Shown piece by piece: positions 6,664-14,530 of a DNA stretch of 29,041 bases; position 1 is the first letter of the stretch; each line of letters opens with the position of its first letter. The notes beneath the pieces are model-generated. The model saw only the letters and a program-made list of their open reading frames with translations. It did no database searches and was not told the DNA's origin. Origin of the DNA: DASSFG01 sp035547915 (lineage in GTDB: Bacteria; Planctomycetota; Planctomycetia; Pirellulales; JAICIG01); contig DASZTS010000128.1 of the NCBI GenBank assembly GCA_035547915.1, positions 1 through 29,041 of the forward strand. Direction: 5' to 3'. Position numbers and translations under genes: made by a program.

Positions 6664-9600
6664 TGCGCCGTCATCTACTGATTGGCAGCTTGGTTCTGCT
6701 CGCCGGGTCGCGTTGTGTTGCCGCGGGCGCGACGGCCGACGAAGCATTCTTTCGTGAAGAAGTCGCTCCCATCCTTGAAGCGAACTGTCTTCGCTGTCAC
6801 CACGACGGCGAGGCGAAGGGCGGGCTGGCCCTCACATCGCGAGAGACGATCCGCGTGGGGGGCGAAAGCGGCCCGCCCGTCATCGCCGGCAAGCCGGACG
6901 AAAGTCTATTGTTCACATACGTTTCCGGTGAGCGGCCTGAGATGCCCAAGGGCGGTCCGCCGCTGACACCGCCGCAGATCGCCAGTCTCCGCCGCTGGAT
7001 CGAACAAGGCGCCGAGTGGCCCGCCGGGCTCTCGTTGAAAGAGCGCGCCGCGACAGGACAACCGTGGTGGTCACTGCAACCACTGGCCCCGTCGAGTCCG
7101 CCACAGACGCCGCCAGGCTGGCAGCGGACGCCGATCGACGCCTTCATTCTCGACAAGCTCCGCGAGCAAGGCTGGGAGCCCTCGCCCGCGGCCGATCGCC
7201 GAACACTCTTGCGCCGCCTCAAGTTCGATCTGCACGGGCTGCCGCCGACTCCCGAAGAGATCGACGCCTTTCTCGACGACGAGTCGCCCGAAGCCTACGA
7301 ACGGCTCGTCGATCGGTTGTTGGCATCGCCCCACTACGGCGAGCGCTGGGGGCGTCATTGGTTGGACGTCGTGCACTACGGGGAATCTCACGGCTACGAC
7401 AAGGACAAGCCGCGGCCCAATGCCTGGCCCTATCGCGACTGGGTCATCGGGGCCTTGAACGACGACATGCCTTATAGCCGGTTCGTCGCCGAGCAGGTGG
7501 CCGGCGACATCCTGAGCCCCGACGACGCGCAAGCCACGGTGGCCACGGGCTTCGTAGTCGCCGGGCCGTGGGATTTCGTGGGGCATGTGGAGTTGCGTGA
7601 AGGGACCGTCGACAAAGAGATTGCGCGGTCGAACGACCGCGACGACATGGTGGCAACCACGGCGGCCACCTTTCTCAGCCTGACGGTCCATTGCGCCCGT
7701 TGCCACGACCACAAGTTCGATCCGATCAAGCAGGCCGATTATTATCGCTTGCAGGCCGTGTTCGCGGGCGTCGATCGGGCCGACCGGCCGTACGACAGTG
7801 ATCCGCATGTCGCCCGGCAGCGTCGAGAGCTCATCGCCGCGAGACAGGCGATCGCGGCCCGGCAACAGGACCTGGCAGCAGCCCTGGCCCGCGTCACGTC
7901 GCCCGAGATTACGGCGATCGATGTGCGCATCGCGGCTGCCGAAAAGGACCTGTCGCTCCTGCCGATCGAGCCGGGGCAAGCCAGTCCGACGCTCGGCTAC
8001 CATAGCCAGATCATGCCGCAGGCCGAGTCGACGAAATGGGTGCAGGTCGATCTGGGCCAATCGGTACCGCTCGACGAGATCGTGCTCGTGCCGGCTCACG
8101 TGGTCTACGGCGGCCATCCGGGGCCGGGGTTCGGTTTCCCGCCGCGGTTCAAGGTCGAGTTGTCCGACGACCCGGCGTTCGGCACGGCGCAGCTCGTCGC
8201 TGAGGAAAGCGATTTTCCGCACCCGGGCGATACGCCGTACCGGATCTTGGTGTCCGGCCGTAGCGGCCGGTATGTGCGCGTCACGGCCACTCGGCTCTGG
8301 AAACGTACGGACGACTGGATTTTCGCGCTGGGGGAATTGTTTGTTCTCTCCGCCGGACGAAACGTGGCGGCCGGTGCTGCGGTGACGGCCCTCGACTCGA
8401 TCGAGGCACCGCCTGGCTGGGCAAAGGGTAACCTGGTCGACGGCTTTAGCAGTCGCGAACGATTGGCCGATGCCAGCGGTAAAGGTATCTCGCCGCGCCA
8501 CCAATTGAGCCTGGAACTCGCGCGGCTCGGCAGCGAACGCCGCCGACTTGTTTTGGCCGCCATCCCCGGCGAATTGCGCGAGGAAGTTGCCCAAACCGCC
8601 GCGCGCCTCGGCGAGGTTCAGAGCCAACTCGCGGCCTTGCCGTCCCAATCGCTCGTCTTTGCGGCCGCTCACGAGTTCGCCCCGCAGGGCGCCTTTGCGC
8701 CGGCCCGCGAACCGCGTCCGGTGCACTTGTTGGCCCGCGGCGACGTGCGTACCCCCAAAGAGATCGTCCGGCCGGGAGCGGTGGCCTGCGTACCCGGCCC
8801 GAGCGCCGACCTCACGATCGCCGATCCGAATGACGAAGGCGAAAGGCGCGCGGCCCTCGCCCGCTGGCTTACCGATCCGAGCAATGCCTTGCTCCGCCGG
8901 TCGATCGTCAACCGCGTTTGGCATTATCACTTCGGCCAGGGCATCGTCGACACACCCAATGATTTCGGACGCATGGGTTCGTTGCCGAGCCATCCCGAAC
9001 TGCTCGAATGGTTGGCCGCATGGTTTGTCGAACACGGTGAATCGCTCAAGGGCCTACACCGGTTGATCGTCACCAGCGCGGTCTATCGGCAATCGTCGGC
9101 CGACAGGCCGGAGTATGCCAAAGCCGATTCGTCCAATCGCCTGCTCTGGCGCATGAACCGCCTGCGACTCGACGCCGAATCGATTCACGACGCAATGCTG
9201 CTGACGACCGGCCGGCTCGACGAGCGGATGGGCGGACCGCCCGTGCGGCAATTCCTCTTCAAGGACGATCATTCTCCGGTGTACGACTACGAGAAGTACG
9301 ACATCGACGATCCCGGCTCGCGACGGCGGAGCGTCTATCGCTTCCTGGTGCGTAGCGTGCCCGATCCGTTCATGGAATGTCTCGATTGTGCTGATCCCTC
9401 GATCCTGACGCCGAAGCGCAATACGACGCTCACGGCGCTACAGTCGCTGGCCCTGTTGAATAACCCGCTCGCCGTGCGCCAAGCGGAGCACCTGGCCGAA
9501 CGCGTTCGCGGCACCGCCGCCGACCTGCCCGGCCAGATCGACGCTGCATACCGCTTTGCCCTGGGCCGGCTACCATCGGCCGCCGAGCGCGAGAGGCTGA

Positions 9601-9680
9601 CCGGCTACGCGGCCCGTTTCGGTCTGACCAATGCCTGCCGCGTGATCTTCAACAGCAACGAGTTTGTATTCGTGGACTGA
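6663..9680 (+). CDS. DUF1549/DUF1553 planctomycete cytochrome c protein with discoidin-like insert
   Basis: This 1005-residue exported protein is of a kind greatly expanded in planctomycetes. After a hydrophobic signal sequence (about 1-22) comes a planctomycete cytochrome c domain with heme motif CLRCH (42-46), then DUF1549 (about 155-365) ending in a second heme-type motif CARCH (344-348). A region about 440-580 has the look of an F5/8 type C (discoidin) carbohydrate-binding domain ('KWVQVDLGQ', 'GRYVRVTATRLW'). DUF1553 fills about 720-975. The catalytic role of the family is not established; periplasmic redox-linked sugar or polysaccharide metabolism is a common suggestion. GAGGAGG at 6651-6657 favours ATG 6663 over the adjacent GTG 6660. 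The start overlaps the GntR stop and the end is 5 bases from the DUF1501 gene: one operon. Confidence 0.92.
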   Translation: MRRHLLIGSLVLLAGSRCVAAGATADEAFFREEVAPILEANCLRCHHDGEAKGGLALTSRETIRVGGESGPPVIAGKPDESLLFTYVSGERPEMPKGGPPLTPPQIASLRRWIEQGAEWPAGLSLKERAATGQPWWSLQPLAPSSPPQTPPGWQRTPIDAFILDKLREQGWEPSPAADRRTLLRRLKFDLHGLPPTPEEIDAFLDDESPEAYERLVDRLLASPHYGERWGRHWLDVVHYGESHGYDKDKPRPNAWPYRDWVIGALNDDMPYSRFVAEQVAGDILSPDDAQATVATGFVVAGPWDFVGHVELREGTVDKEIARSNDRDDMVATTAATFLSLTVHCARCHDHKFDPIKQADYYRLQAVFAGVDRADRPYDSDPHVARQRRELIAARQAIAARQQDLAAALARVTSPEITAIDVRIAAAEKDLSLLPIEPGQASPTLGYHSQIMPQAESTKWVQVDLGQSVPLDEIVLVPAHVVYGGHPGPGFGFPPRFKVELSDDPAFGTAQLVAEESDFPHPGDTPYRILVSGRSGRYVRVTATRLWKRTDDWIFALGELFVLSAGRNVAAGAAVTALDSIEAPPGWAKGNLVDGFSSRERLADASGKGISPRHQLSLELARLGSERRRLVLAAIPGELREEVAQTAARLGEVQSQLAALPSQSLVFAAAHEFAPQGAFAPAREPRPVHLLARGDVRTPKEIVRPGAVACVPGPSADLTIADPNDEGERRAALARWLTDPSNALLRRSIVNRVWHYHFGQGIVDTPNDFGRMGSLPSHPELLEWLAAWFVEHGESLKGLHRLIVTSAVYRQSSADRPEYAKADSSNRLLWRMNRLRLDAESIHDAMLLTTGRLDERMGGPPVRQFLFKDDHSPVYDYEKYDIDDPGSRRRSVYRFLVRSVPDPFMECLDCADPSILTPKRNTTLTALQSLALLNNPLAVRQAEHLAERVRGTAADLPGQIDAAYRFALGRLPSAAERERLTGYAARFGLTNACRVIFNSNEFVFVD

Positions 9681-9685
9681 ACAGC

Positions 9686-11137
9686 ATGCGCTCTCACATC
9701 AGTCGGCAGCCGTCACGTCGCGACTTCCTGTGGCAGTTCGGCGGCGGACTGGGCGGCCTCGCGCTGGCGGAGCTCCTTGGCGAGCAGGGACTGCTCGCTG
9801 ATGCGGCGGCCGACTCCAGCCGTGGGGAGTTGAACGGCGGATTACACCACCGAGCGAAGGCCAAGCGGGTGGTGCAGCTCTTCATGTCGGGGGCGGCGAG
9901 CCAGTGCGACCTGTTCGACTATAAGCCGGCGCTAATCCAGCGGCATGGTCAACCCTTCGACCCCGGTGAGAAAGTCGAGCTGTTTCAAAGCGTGCCGGGG
10001 GCTTGTCTCAAGAGTCCTTGGGCTTGGAAGCAGCACGGCGAGTCCGGCCGTTGGATGAGCAGCCTTGTGCCGCGGCTGGCCGAATGCGTAGACCGGATGG
10101 CCTTCCTCTATGCGATGGTGTCCAAGTCGAACGTGCACGGTCCCGCCACGTTCATGCAGAACACGGGTTTCGTTCTGCCCGGTTTTCCCAGCATGGGCTC
10201 GTGGATCTCGTACGGGCTGGGGAGCATCAACGACAATTTGCCCACGTTCGTCGTGCTGCCCGACGCGCGCGGTTTCGCTCCCAACGGCCCGGGCAACTGG
10301 AGCGCAGGCTTCTTGCCGGCCGCACATCAAGGCACGATGGTCCGACCCGCGGCGAAGAACCCGATTGCCGATTTGAGTCCGCCGCCCGGCGCCGACTTCA
10401 TCACGGCCGAGAGCGAGGCGGCCGGTTTGCGGCTGCTGCGCGACCTGAATGGCGAGCATCTGGCCAGCCGCGGTGGCGATTCGCGGCTAGAGGCCCGCAT
10501 CGCCTCCTATGAAATGGCCGCGCGGTTGCAACTCAGTGCGCCCGAGGTGCTCAACCTGTCGGACGAGACCGAAGCGACGTTGCGGCTATACGGCCTCGAT
10601 CATCCCGAAACCGAATCGTTCGGTCGTAATTGCCTGGTGGCCCGGCGACTGCTGGAACGAGGCGTGCGCTTCGTGCAGCTCTTCAGCGGGGCCGACAATG
10701 GTTTTCCGCGCCGCAACTGGGACAGCCATGAGGACATCGCCAAGGATCACGGTGACATGGGGCTGAGCATGGACCAACCGGCGGCCGCCCTCCTCAGCGA
10801 CCTCGAGGCGCGCGGACTCCTCGACGACACGATTGTGATCTGGACCACCGAGTTCGGTCGCATGCCGTGCAGCCAGGGCGGCAAGGGGCGTGACCACAAT
10901 CCCTTCACGTTCACCAGTTGGCTCGCCGGCGGCGGAGTGAAGGGGGGCGCGAGCTACGGTGAAAGCGATGAGTGGTCGTATCGGGCCGTCGTAAATCCCA
11001 CCTACTGCTACGACCTACACGCCACCGTGCTCCATCTGTTGGGCATCGATCACGAACGGCTCAGCTTCCGTCACAACGGCATCGACCGCCGGCTCACCGA
11101 CGTCCATGGTAAGGTCATTCAGCCGTTGCTCGCATAA
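9686..11137 (+). CDS. DUF1501 family Tat-exported protein
   Basis: This 483-residue protein starts with a twin-arginine signal (R11-R12-D-F-L followed by a Gly/Leu-rich stretch), so it is probably exported folded. The body matches DUF1501, a member of the alkaline phosphatase/sulfatase-like superfamily. Typical features include 'VQLFMSGAASQCDLFDYKP' near residue 65, the C-terminal 'TTEFGRMP' (about 388-395), 'GRDHNP' and 'YDLHATVLHLLGIDH'. In planctomycetes DUF1501 genes usually sit directly after a DUF1549/DUF1553 gene, as here with a 5-base gap, implying that the products act together outside the cytoplasm. The substrate is unknown. No strong Shine-Dalgarno sequence precedes ATG 9686; translation is probably coupled to the upstream gene. 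Confidence 0.93.
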   Translation: MRSHISRQPSRRDFLWQFGGGLGGLALAELLGEQGLLADAAADSSRGELNGGLHHRAKAKRVVQLFMSGAASQCDLFDYKPALIQRHGQPFDPGEKVELFQSVPGACLKSPWAWKQHGESGRWMSSLVPRLAECVDRMAFLYAMVSKSNVHGPATFMQNTGFVLPGFPSMGSWISYGLGSINDNLPTFVVLPDARGFAPNGPGNWSAGFLPAAHQGTMVRPAAKNPIADLSPPPGADFITAESEAAGLRLLRDLNGEHLASRGGDSRLEARIASYEMAARLQLSAPEVLNLSDETEATLRLYGLDHPETESFGRNCLVARRLLERGVRFVQLFSGADNGFPRRNWDSHEDIAKDHGDMGLSMDQPAAALLSDLEARGLLDDTIVIWTTEFGRMPCSQGGKGRDHNPFTFTSWLAGGGVKGGASYGESDEWSYRAVVNPTYCYDLHATVLHLLGIDHERLSFRHNGIDRRLTDVHGKVIQPLLA

Positions 11138-11213
11138 GTGCAAAAAACCTCGAATTGGCATCTTCGATGCTACCAGTCCTGAGCGGATCTCAAAACTTTG
11201 AGGAGGGCGAGCG

Positions 11214-11666
11214 ATGGTCTGGATTCATGTACTGTTCGCAGTGGCGGTGGCAATCGCCTTCACGGCCATCTTGTTCGCGATAGGCAGAGGCAATGCGTAC
11301 GAGCGCGGCGGTTGGGCGACAGCGCTCGTCCTGTTCGGCATCTTGTTCCTGACGAGTTGGGCCGGCGGCATCTGGCTGAGTCCGATCGGGCCGCAATTGT
11401 TCGGCGCCGCATGGCTGCCATTCCTGTTGATGGGATTTGTCGTCGCCTTATTGATCGCGGCGATGTTGCCCGTGCGGCAGCCCCGTACTCGGATCGAAGC
11501 CCAGGAGTCGGCCGCCGCCGAGGAAGTGGTCGGCACGACGGTCACCGCCTTCCTGTGGATTTTCGCGGTCTGCCTGATCGCCGCCATCACGGTGCATTAT
11601 GCGTACAGAGATCAGCAGCGTGCCGGCGAGATGGCCGGTCGGCCGCCAGCGGAGGTCGTGCGGTAG
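11214..11666 (+). CDS. Hypothetical membrane protein, four predicted helices
   Basis: This 150-residue protein has about four hydrophobic segments (residues 3-23, 33-54, 63-85 and 106-127), with a short basic/acidic loop between the third and fourth and a polar C-terminal tail. I do not recognise a family. The ATG at 11214 is well supported: AGGAGGG at 11201-11207 lies 6 bases upstream, one of the best Shine-Dalgarno sequences in the window. It lies 76 bases after the DUF1501 gene and could be the end of that operon or its own unit. The long structured fusA leader follows. Confidence 0.8.
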   Translation: MVWIHVLFAVAVAIAFTAILFAIGRGNAYERGGWATALVLFGILFLTSWAGGIWLSPIGPQLFGAAWLPFLLMGFVVALLIAAMLPVRQPRTRIEAQESAAAEEVVGTTVTAFLWIFAVCLIAAITVHYAYRDQQRAGEMAGRPPAEVVR

Positions 11667-11690
11667 GCGGCAGTGATGCGGGCCGAACTC

Positions 11691-11719
11691 TTGACTCGCG
11701 GGGGGAGCGGCCATAACAT
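11691..11719 (+). promoter_or_regulatory. Candidate sigma-70-type promoter upstream of fusA leader
   Basis: TTGACT (11691-11696) and TAACAT (11714-11719) are separated by exactly 17 bases. This is one of the best -35/-10 pairs seen in the window. Expected transcription start is about 11726, just before the tandem repeat. It points toward fusA, about 500 bases away. Confidence 0.5.
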
Positions 11720-11730
11720 CACTGGTCCTA

Positions 11731-11760
11731 ATACTACGAGACGGCATACTACGAGACGGC
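11731..11760. repeat. Exact tandem duplication of a 15-bp unit
   Basis: ATACTACGAGACGGC occurs twice, head to tail, without mismatch (11731-11745 and 11746-11760). It lies directly after the predicted transcription start of the fusA leader. It could be a two-copy protein-binding or RNA motif, or simply a recent slippage duplication; the lack of any divergence favours a recent event or selection. Confidence 0.9.
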
Positions 11761-11902
11761 GAAGCACGTTAGCCGGACGCCCTGGCCAAAGAGTTGTTTT
11801 GCTTTGGAAAATGTGGAGTTTGCGCAACCTTAGCGCAAGCTTTGCAGAAAATGGGCTTTGCCGCCCGACGAAATAGGATAAGATGGTCTGGTAGGTCCTG
11901 CC

Positions 11903-11978
11903 CCGCCGGTTCTGCCGCACCGGTGGTGTCGGACGGCAAAACGTCCTAGGTCACCCCGACCTCAGGGCCAGATGGCCC
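11903..11978 (+). promoter_or_regulatory. Train of four hairpins in the fusA leader
   Basis: Four stem-loops follow one another: CCGGT/ACCGG (11906-11923, extendable outward by three pairs, one a G-U wobble), GGACG/CGTCC (11931-11946), GGTC/GACC (11949-11961) and GGGCCA/TGGCCC (11965-11978). Such density without a coding frame suggests a structured RNA. I do not recognise a known riboswitch or RNA family. High GC makes some short inverted repeats expected by chance. Confidence 0.4.
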
Positions 11979-12130
11979 GAAACGCCTGGGGGGCCCGGGG
12001 CTCGTCGCCCGCCTTTGACCACGCCTGATGTTTCGAGTTTGCCGTGCCGTTGTTCGGCCTGTGCTGGTCGCAGGCCGCTTGTCGGCATAGCATGGATTTG
12101 ATCCGTTAGGGCGATCCTTCGATTTGGCAA

Positions 12131-12186
12131 TTTCCCTTCCCCGGCGGAGTCGTCGTGCGGTGGAATCGCACGCCGGTCAAGGGAAG
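12131..12186 (+). promoter_or_regulatory. Large compound stem-loop just upstream of fusA
   Basis: Three perfectly paired stems nest in one 56-nt element. TTCCCTT (12132-12138) pairs with AAGGGAA (12179-12185), CCGGC (12141-12145) with GCCGG (12172-12176), and GTGCG (12155-12159) with CGCAC (12167-12171), the last closing a 7-nt loop. A 2x2 internal loop separates the outer stems and a 9-nt bulge lies on the 5' side. It ends 38 bases before the fusA ATG and is followed by T-rich sequence (12189-12212). It could control translation or act as an attenuator. Confidence 0.5.
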
Positions 12187-12224
12187 AGTGTTTTCCAGTT
12201 TTTCGACTTTTTGAGATACCGGAC

Positions 12225-14312
12225 ATGGACCTGGCAAGGCTACGCAACATCGGCATTTCCGCACACATCGACTCGGGCAAGACCACGCTCAGCGAGCGGA
12301 TCTTGTATTACGCCGGACGCATTCACCGCATGCAAGAAGTCAAGGGTGAAGGCGGCGCCACCATGGACTACATGGACCTGGAGCGTGAGCGCGGTATCAC
12401 CATCACCAGCGCCGCCACCACCGTCGAGTGGAACGAGCACCAGATCAACCTGATCGATACGCCGGGCCACGTCGATTTTACGGTCGAGGTCGAACGCAGT
12501 CTGCGCGTGCTCGACGGCGCCGTGCTGGTGCTGTGCGCGGTGGGTGGCGTGCAATCGCAGTCGATGACCGTCGATCGACAGATGAAGCGTTACCATGTGC
12601 CCCGCTTGGCATTCATCAACAAGATGGACCGCACCGGAGCCGATTTCCGCCGTGTGGTGTCGCAGCTCCATGAGAAGCTCGATTGCGACGCCGTATTGAT
12701 GCAGCTTCCCATCGGCAAGGAAGATAACTTCGAGGGCGTGATCGACCTGATCACCATGGAAGCGATCTACTTCGATGGCAATAACGGCGAGAAGGTGCGC
12801 CGCGAGCCGATTCCGCACGACATGAAGGCCGAAGCCGAGGCCGAGCGGCACCACACGCTCGAAGCTCTGGCCATGTACAGCGACGAATTGATGGAGCTGT
12901 TGCTGGCAGAAGAAGAAGTACCCGAGCAGATGCTGCACGACCTGATCCGCCAGGCCTCGCAGTCGCAAGAACTGACCCCCGTCTTCATGGGCACCGCCTA
13001 TCGCAACAAGGGCGTGCAGGCTTTGCTCGATGCCGTCGTGCGCTACCTGCCGAGCCCGCTCGATCGTTCCGTCGTGGCCAAGCAACACGCCGACGCCACG
13101 CAGCAATTTCCGTTGGCCGCCGATCCGACGAAGCCGTTCGTCGGCATGGCGTTCAAGATCGTGGAAGATCCGTACGGACAGCTCACGTTCATGCGTATCT
13201 ACCAGGGCACGATCGCCAAGGGCGAGACGTATTACAACCAGCGCACCGGCCAGAAACAGCGATTCAGCCGCATCGTGCGGATGCACGCCGACAAGCGCGA
13301 AGAGGTCGATACCGCCGGAGCCGGCGACATCGTGGCCATCATGGGCATCGACTGCGCCAGCGGCGACACCTACGCTTCGGAGCACAAATACTGCACGCTC
13401 GAGAGCATGTTCGTGCCCGAGCCGGTCATCAAGATGGCCATCAATCCCGCCAATCGCGACGGTGCCGACCGTCTGAGCAAGGCCTTGCAACGGTTCGTCA
13501 AAGAAGATCCGACGTTCCGCGTCGCCACCGACGAGGAGACGGGCGAGACCGTTATCGCCGGCATGGGCGAGTTGCACCTCGACATCTATGTCGAACGCAT
13601 CCGCCGTGAGTACAAGGTAGAGGTCGAAGTCGGCGCACCCAAGGTGAGCTACCGCGAGGCACCGACGAAGGAAACCGAATACAACTTCAAGCACAAGAAG
13701 CAGACCGGCGGTTCGGGCCAGTACGCCCACATCGTCGGCAAGATGATGCCGCTGCCCGACGACGCCGAGGAGGAGAATTTCATCTTCGAGGAGAAGGTCG
13801 TGGGCGGGCGCATTCCGAAGGAATACATTCCGTCGGTGGAAAAGGGCTTCCGCGACTCGCTGCACAAGGGACCGCTCGCGGGCTATCCGATCGTGGGCGT
13901 CAAAACGACGCTCGAAGACGGGTCGTATCACGACGTCGACAGTTCGGACATGGCCTTCCAGATCTGCGCTCGCAATTGTTTCCGCGAGACGTTCTTGAAG
14001 ACCAAGCCGGTGTTGCTCGAGCCGGTGATGAAGTTCGAAGTCGAGGTGCCGGCCACGTTCCAAGGCTCGGTGGCGGGCGAGTTGACCAGCCGCCGCGGCA
14101 TGATCGTGGCGACCGAGATGAAGGGCAACACCGCGACCATCGAAGCCGAAGTTCCGCTCGCCGAGACGTTCGGCTATTCGACCGACCTGCGCAGTATGAC
14201 GCAGGGACAGGGGACGTTCACGATGGAGTTCTCCAAGTACCGTCGCGTTCCGGCGGCGATCCAGGAGACGATCATCGCCGATAAGAAGAAGCAACTCGTC
14301 GGCGCCAAGTAA
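12225..14312 (+). CDS. fusA: Elongation factor G, mitochondrial-like spdEFG1 type
   Basis: This 695-residue translational GTPase drives tRNA/mRNA translocation on the ribosome. The G motifs are intact: AHIDSGKTT (13-21), RGITI (56-60), DTPGHVDF (78-85), NKMD (132-135) and a G5 region near 256-263. Domains II-V follow in normal order to 'IQETIIADKKKQ' at the end. The N-terminus ('RNIGISAHIDSGKTTLSERI...YYAGRI...EVKGEGGATMD.M.LERERGITI.SAATT') resembles mitochondrial EF-G1 more than the usual bacterial 'IMAHIDAGKTT' form. That is the known signature of spdEFG1 (spirochaetes, planctomycetes, deltaproteobacteria), which is sister to mtEFG1. ATG 12225 starts at the family's usual place, although no good Shine-Dalgarno sequence precedes it. 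The gene stands alone rather than beside rpsL/rpsG/tuf. Confidence 0.95.
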   Translation: MDLARLRNIGISAHIDSGKTTLSERILYYAGRIHRMQEVKGEGGATMDYMDLERERGITITSAATTVEWNEHQINLIDTPGHVDFTVEVERSLRVLDGAVLVLCAVGGVQSQSMTVDRQMKRYHVPRLAFINKMDRTGADFRRVVSQLHEKLDCDAVLMQLPIGKEDNFEGVIDLITMEAIYFDGNNGEKVRREPIPHDMKAEAEAERHHTLEALAMYSDELMELLLAEEEVPEQMLHDLIRQASQSQELTPVFMGTAYRNKGVQALLDAVVRYLPSPLDRSVVAKQHADATQQFPLAADPTKPFVGMAFKIVEDPYGQLTFMRIYQGTIAKGETYYNQRTGQKQRFSRIVRMHADKREEVDTAGAGDIVAIMGIDCASGDTYASEHKYCTLESMFVPEPVIKMAINPANRDGADRLSKALQRFVKEDPTFRVATDEETGETVIAGMGELHLDIYVERIRREYKVEVEVGAPKVSYREAPTKETEYNFKHKKQTGGSGQYAHIVGKMMPLPDDAEEENFIFEEKVVGGRIPKEYIPSVEKGFRDSLHKGPLAGYPIVGVKTTLEDGSYHDVDSSDMAFQICARNCFRETFLKTKPVLLEPVMKFEVEVPATFQGSVAGELTSRRGMIVATEMKGNTATIEAEVPLAETFGYSTDLRSMTQGQGTFTMEFSKYRRVPAAIQETIIADKKKQLVGAK

Positions 14313-14455
14313 GCGCGGCGGCGATTCCCGGCAGGGCCGGTTGTTCAGAGCGACTGCGCCTACGGTCTGTGAAGCCGCCCGGCGTCGAGAGCCAATCGTG
14401 CGCCCGCGCATTTCTTGAATGGCCCGCATGGTAGCCTGCTTATGCGCTGCGCCGG

Positions 14456-14483
14456 TTGACGAATTTTTCGCATCGGCTAGATA
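14456..14483 (+). promoter_or_regulatory. Candidate promoter for osmC-like gene
   Basis: TTGACG (14456-14461) is followed after 16 bases by TAGATA (14478-14483), giving a predicted start near 14490 and a leader of about 40 nt for the OsmC gene. Spacing is one base under the optimum. Confidence 0.4.
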
Positions 14484-14484
14484 G

Positions 14485-14510
14485 AAGGCATCTCGTTGAG
14501 AGTGCCTTTT
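14485..14510 (+). terminator. Hairpin with T-tract between fusA and osmC-like gene
   Basis: AAGGCA (14485-14490) pairs with TGCCTT (14503-14508), continued by TCTC/GAGA (14491-14494 with 14498-14501) with one bulged G and a GTT loop, and ends in TTTT. This looks like a rho-independent terminator for transcripts coming from fusA. It overlaps the predicted osmC start of transcription and lies 20 bases before the OsmC ATG, so it may instead influence osmC expression. Confidence 0.45.
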
Positions 14511-14530
14511 ACAGTCGAAAGGATAATCGG

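Larger units (their letters stand above)
11667..12224 (+). other. Long structured leader/intergenic region upstream of fusA
   Basis: This 558-base stretch has no convincing gene. Reading downstream it holds: a strong sigma-70-like promoter (11691-11719); an exact 15-bp tandem repeat (11731-11760); a TTGCGC/GCGCAA hairpin (11820-11838); four consecutive hairpins (11903-11978); another perfect hairpin CGGCCTG/CAGGCCG (12055-12077); and a large compound stem-loop (12131-12186) ending 38 bases before the fusA start. If transcription begins near 11726, fusA has a leader of about 500 nt. Alternatively a separate small RNA is encoded here. Confidence 0.6.

Noticed and set aside
7071..9035. 654-codon open frame on the minus strand, antisense to the DUF1549/DUF1553 gene
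   Set aside because: Arginine- and histidine-rich without motifs; the plus-strand gene has clear heme motifs and domains.
11667..12224. A known RNA gene (tRNA, tmRNA, 6S, SRP) in the fusA upstream gap
   Set aside because: I could not fold a cloverleaf or recognise conserved cores of these families; only unassigned hairpins are seen.
14323..14345. CCGGC/GCCGG hairpin after fusA as terminator
   Set aside because: Short stem and no T-tract; the hairpin at 14485-14510 is the better candidate.
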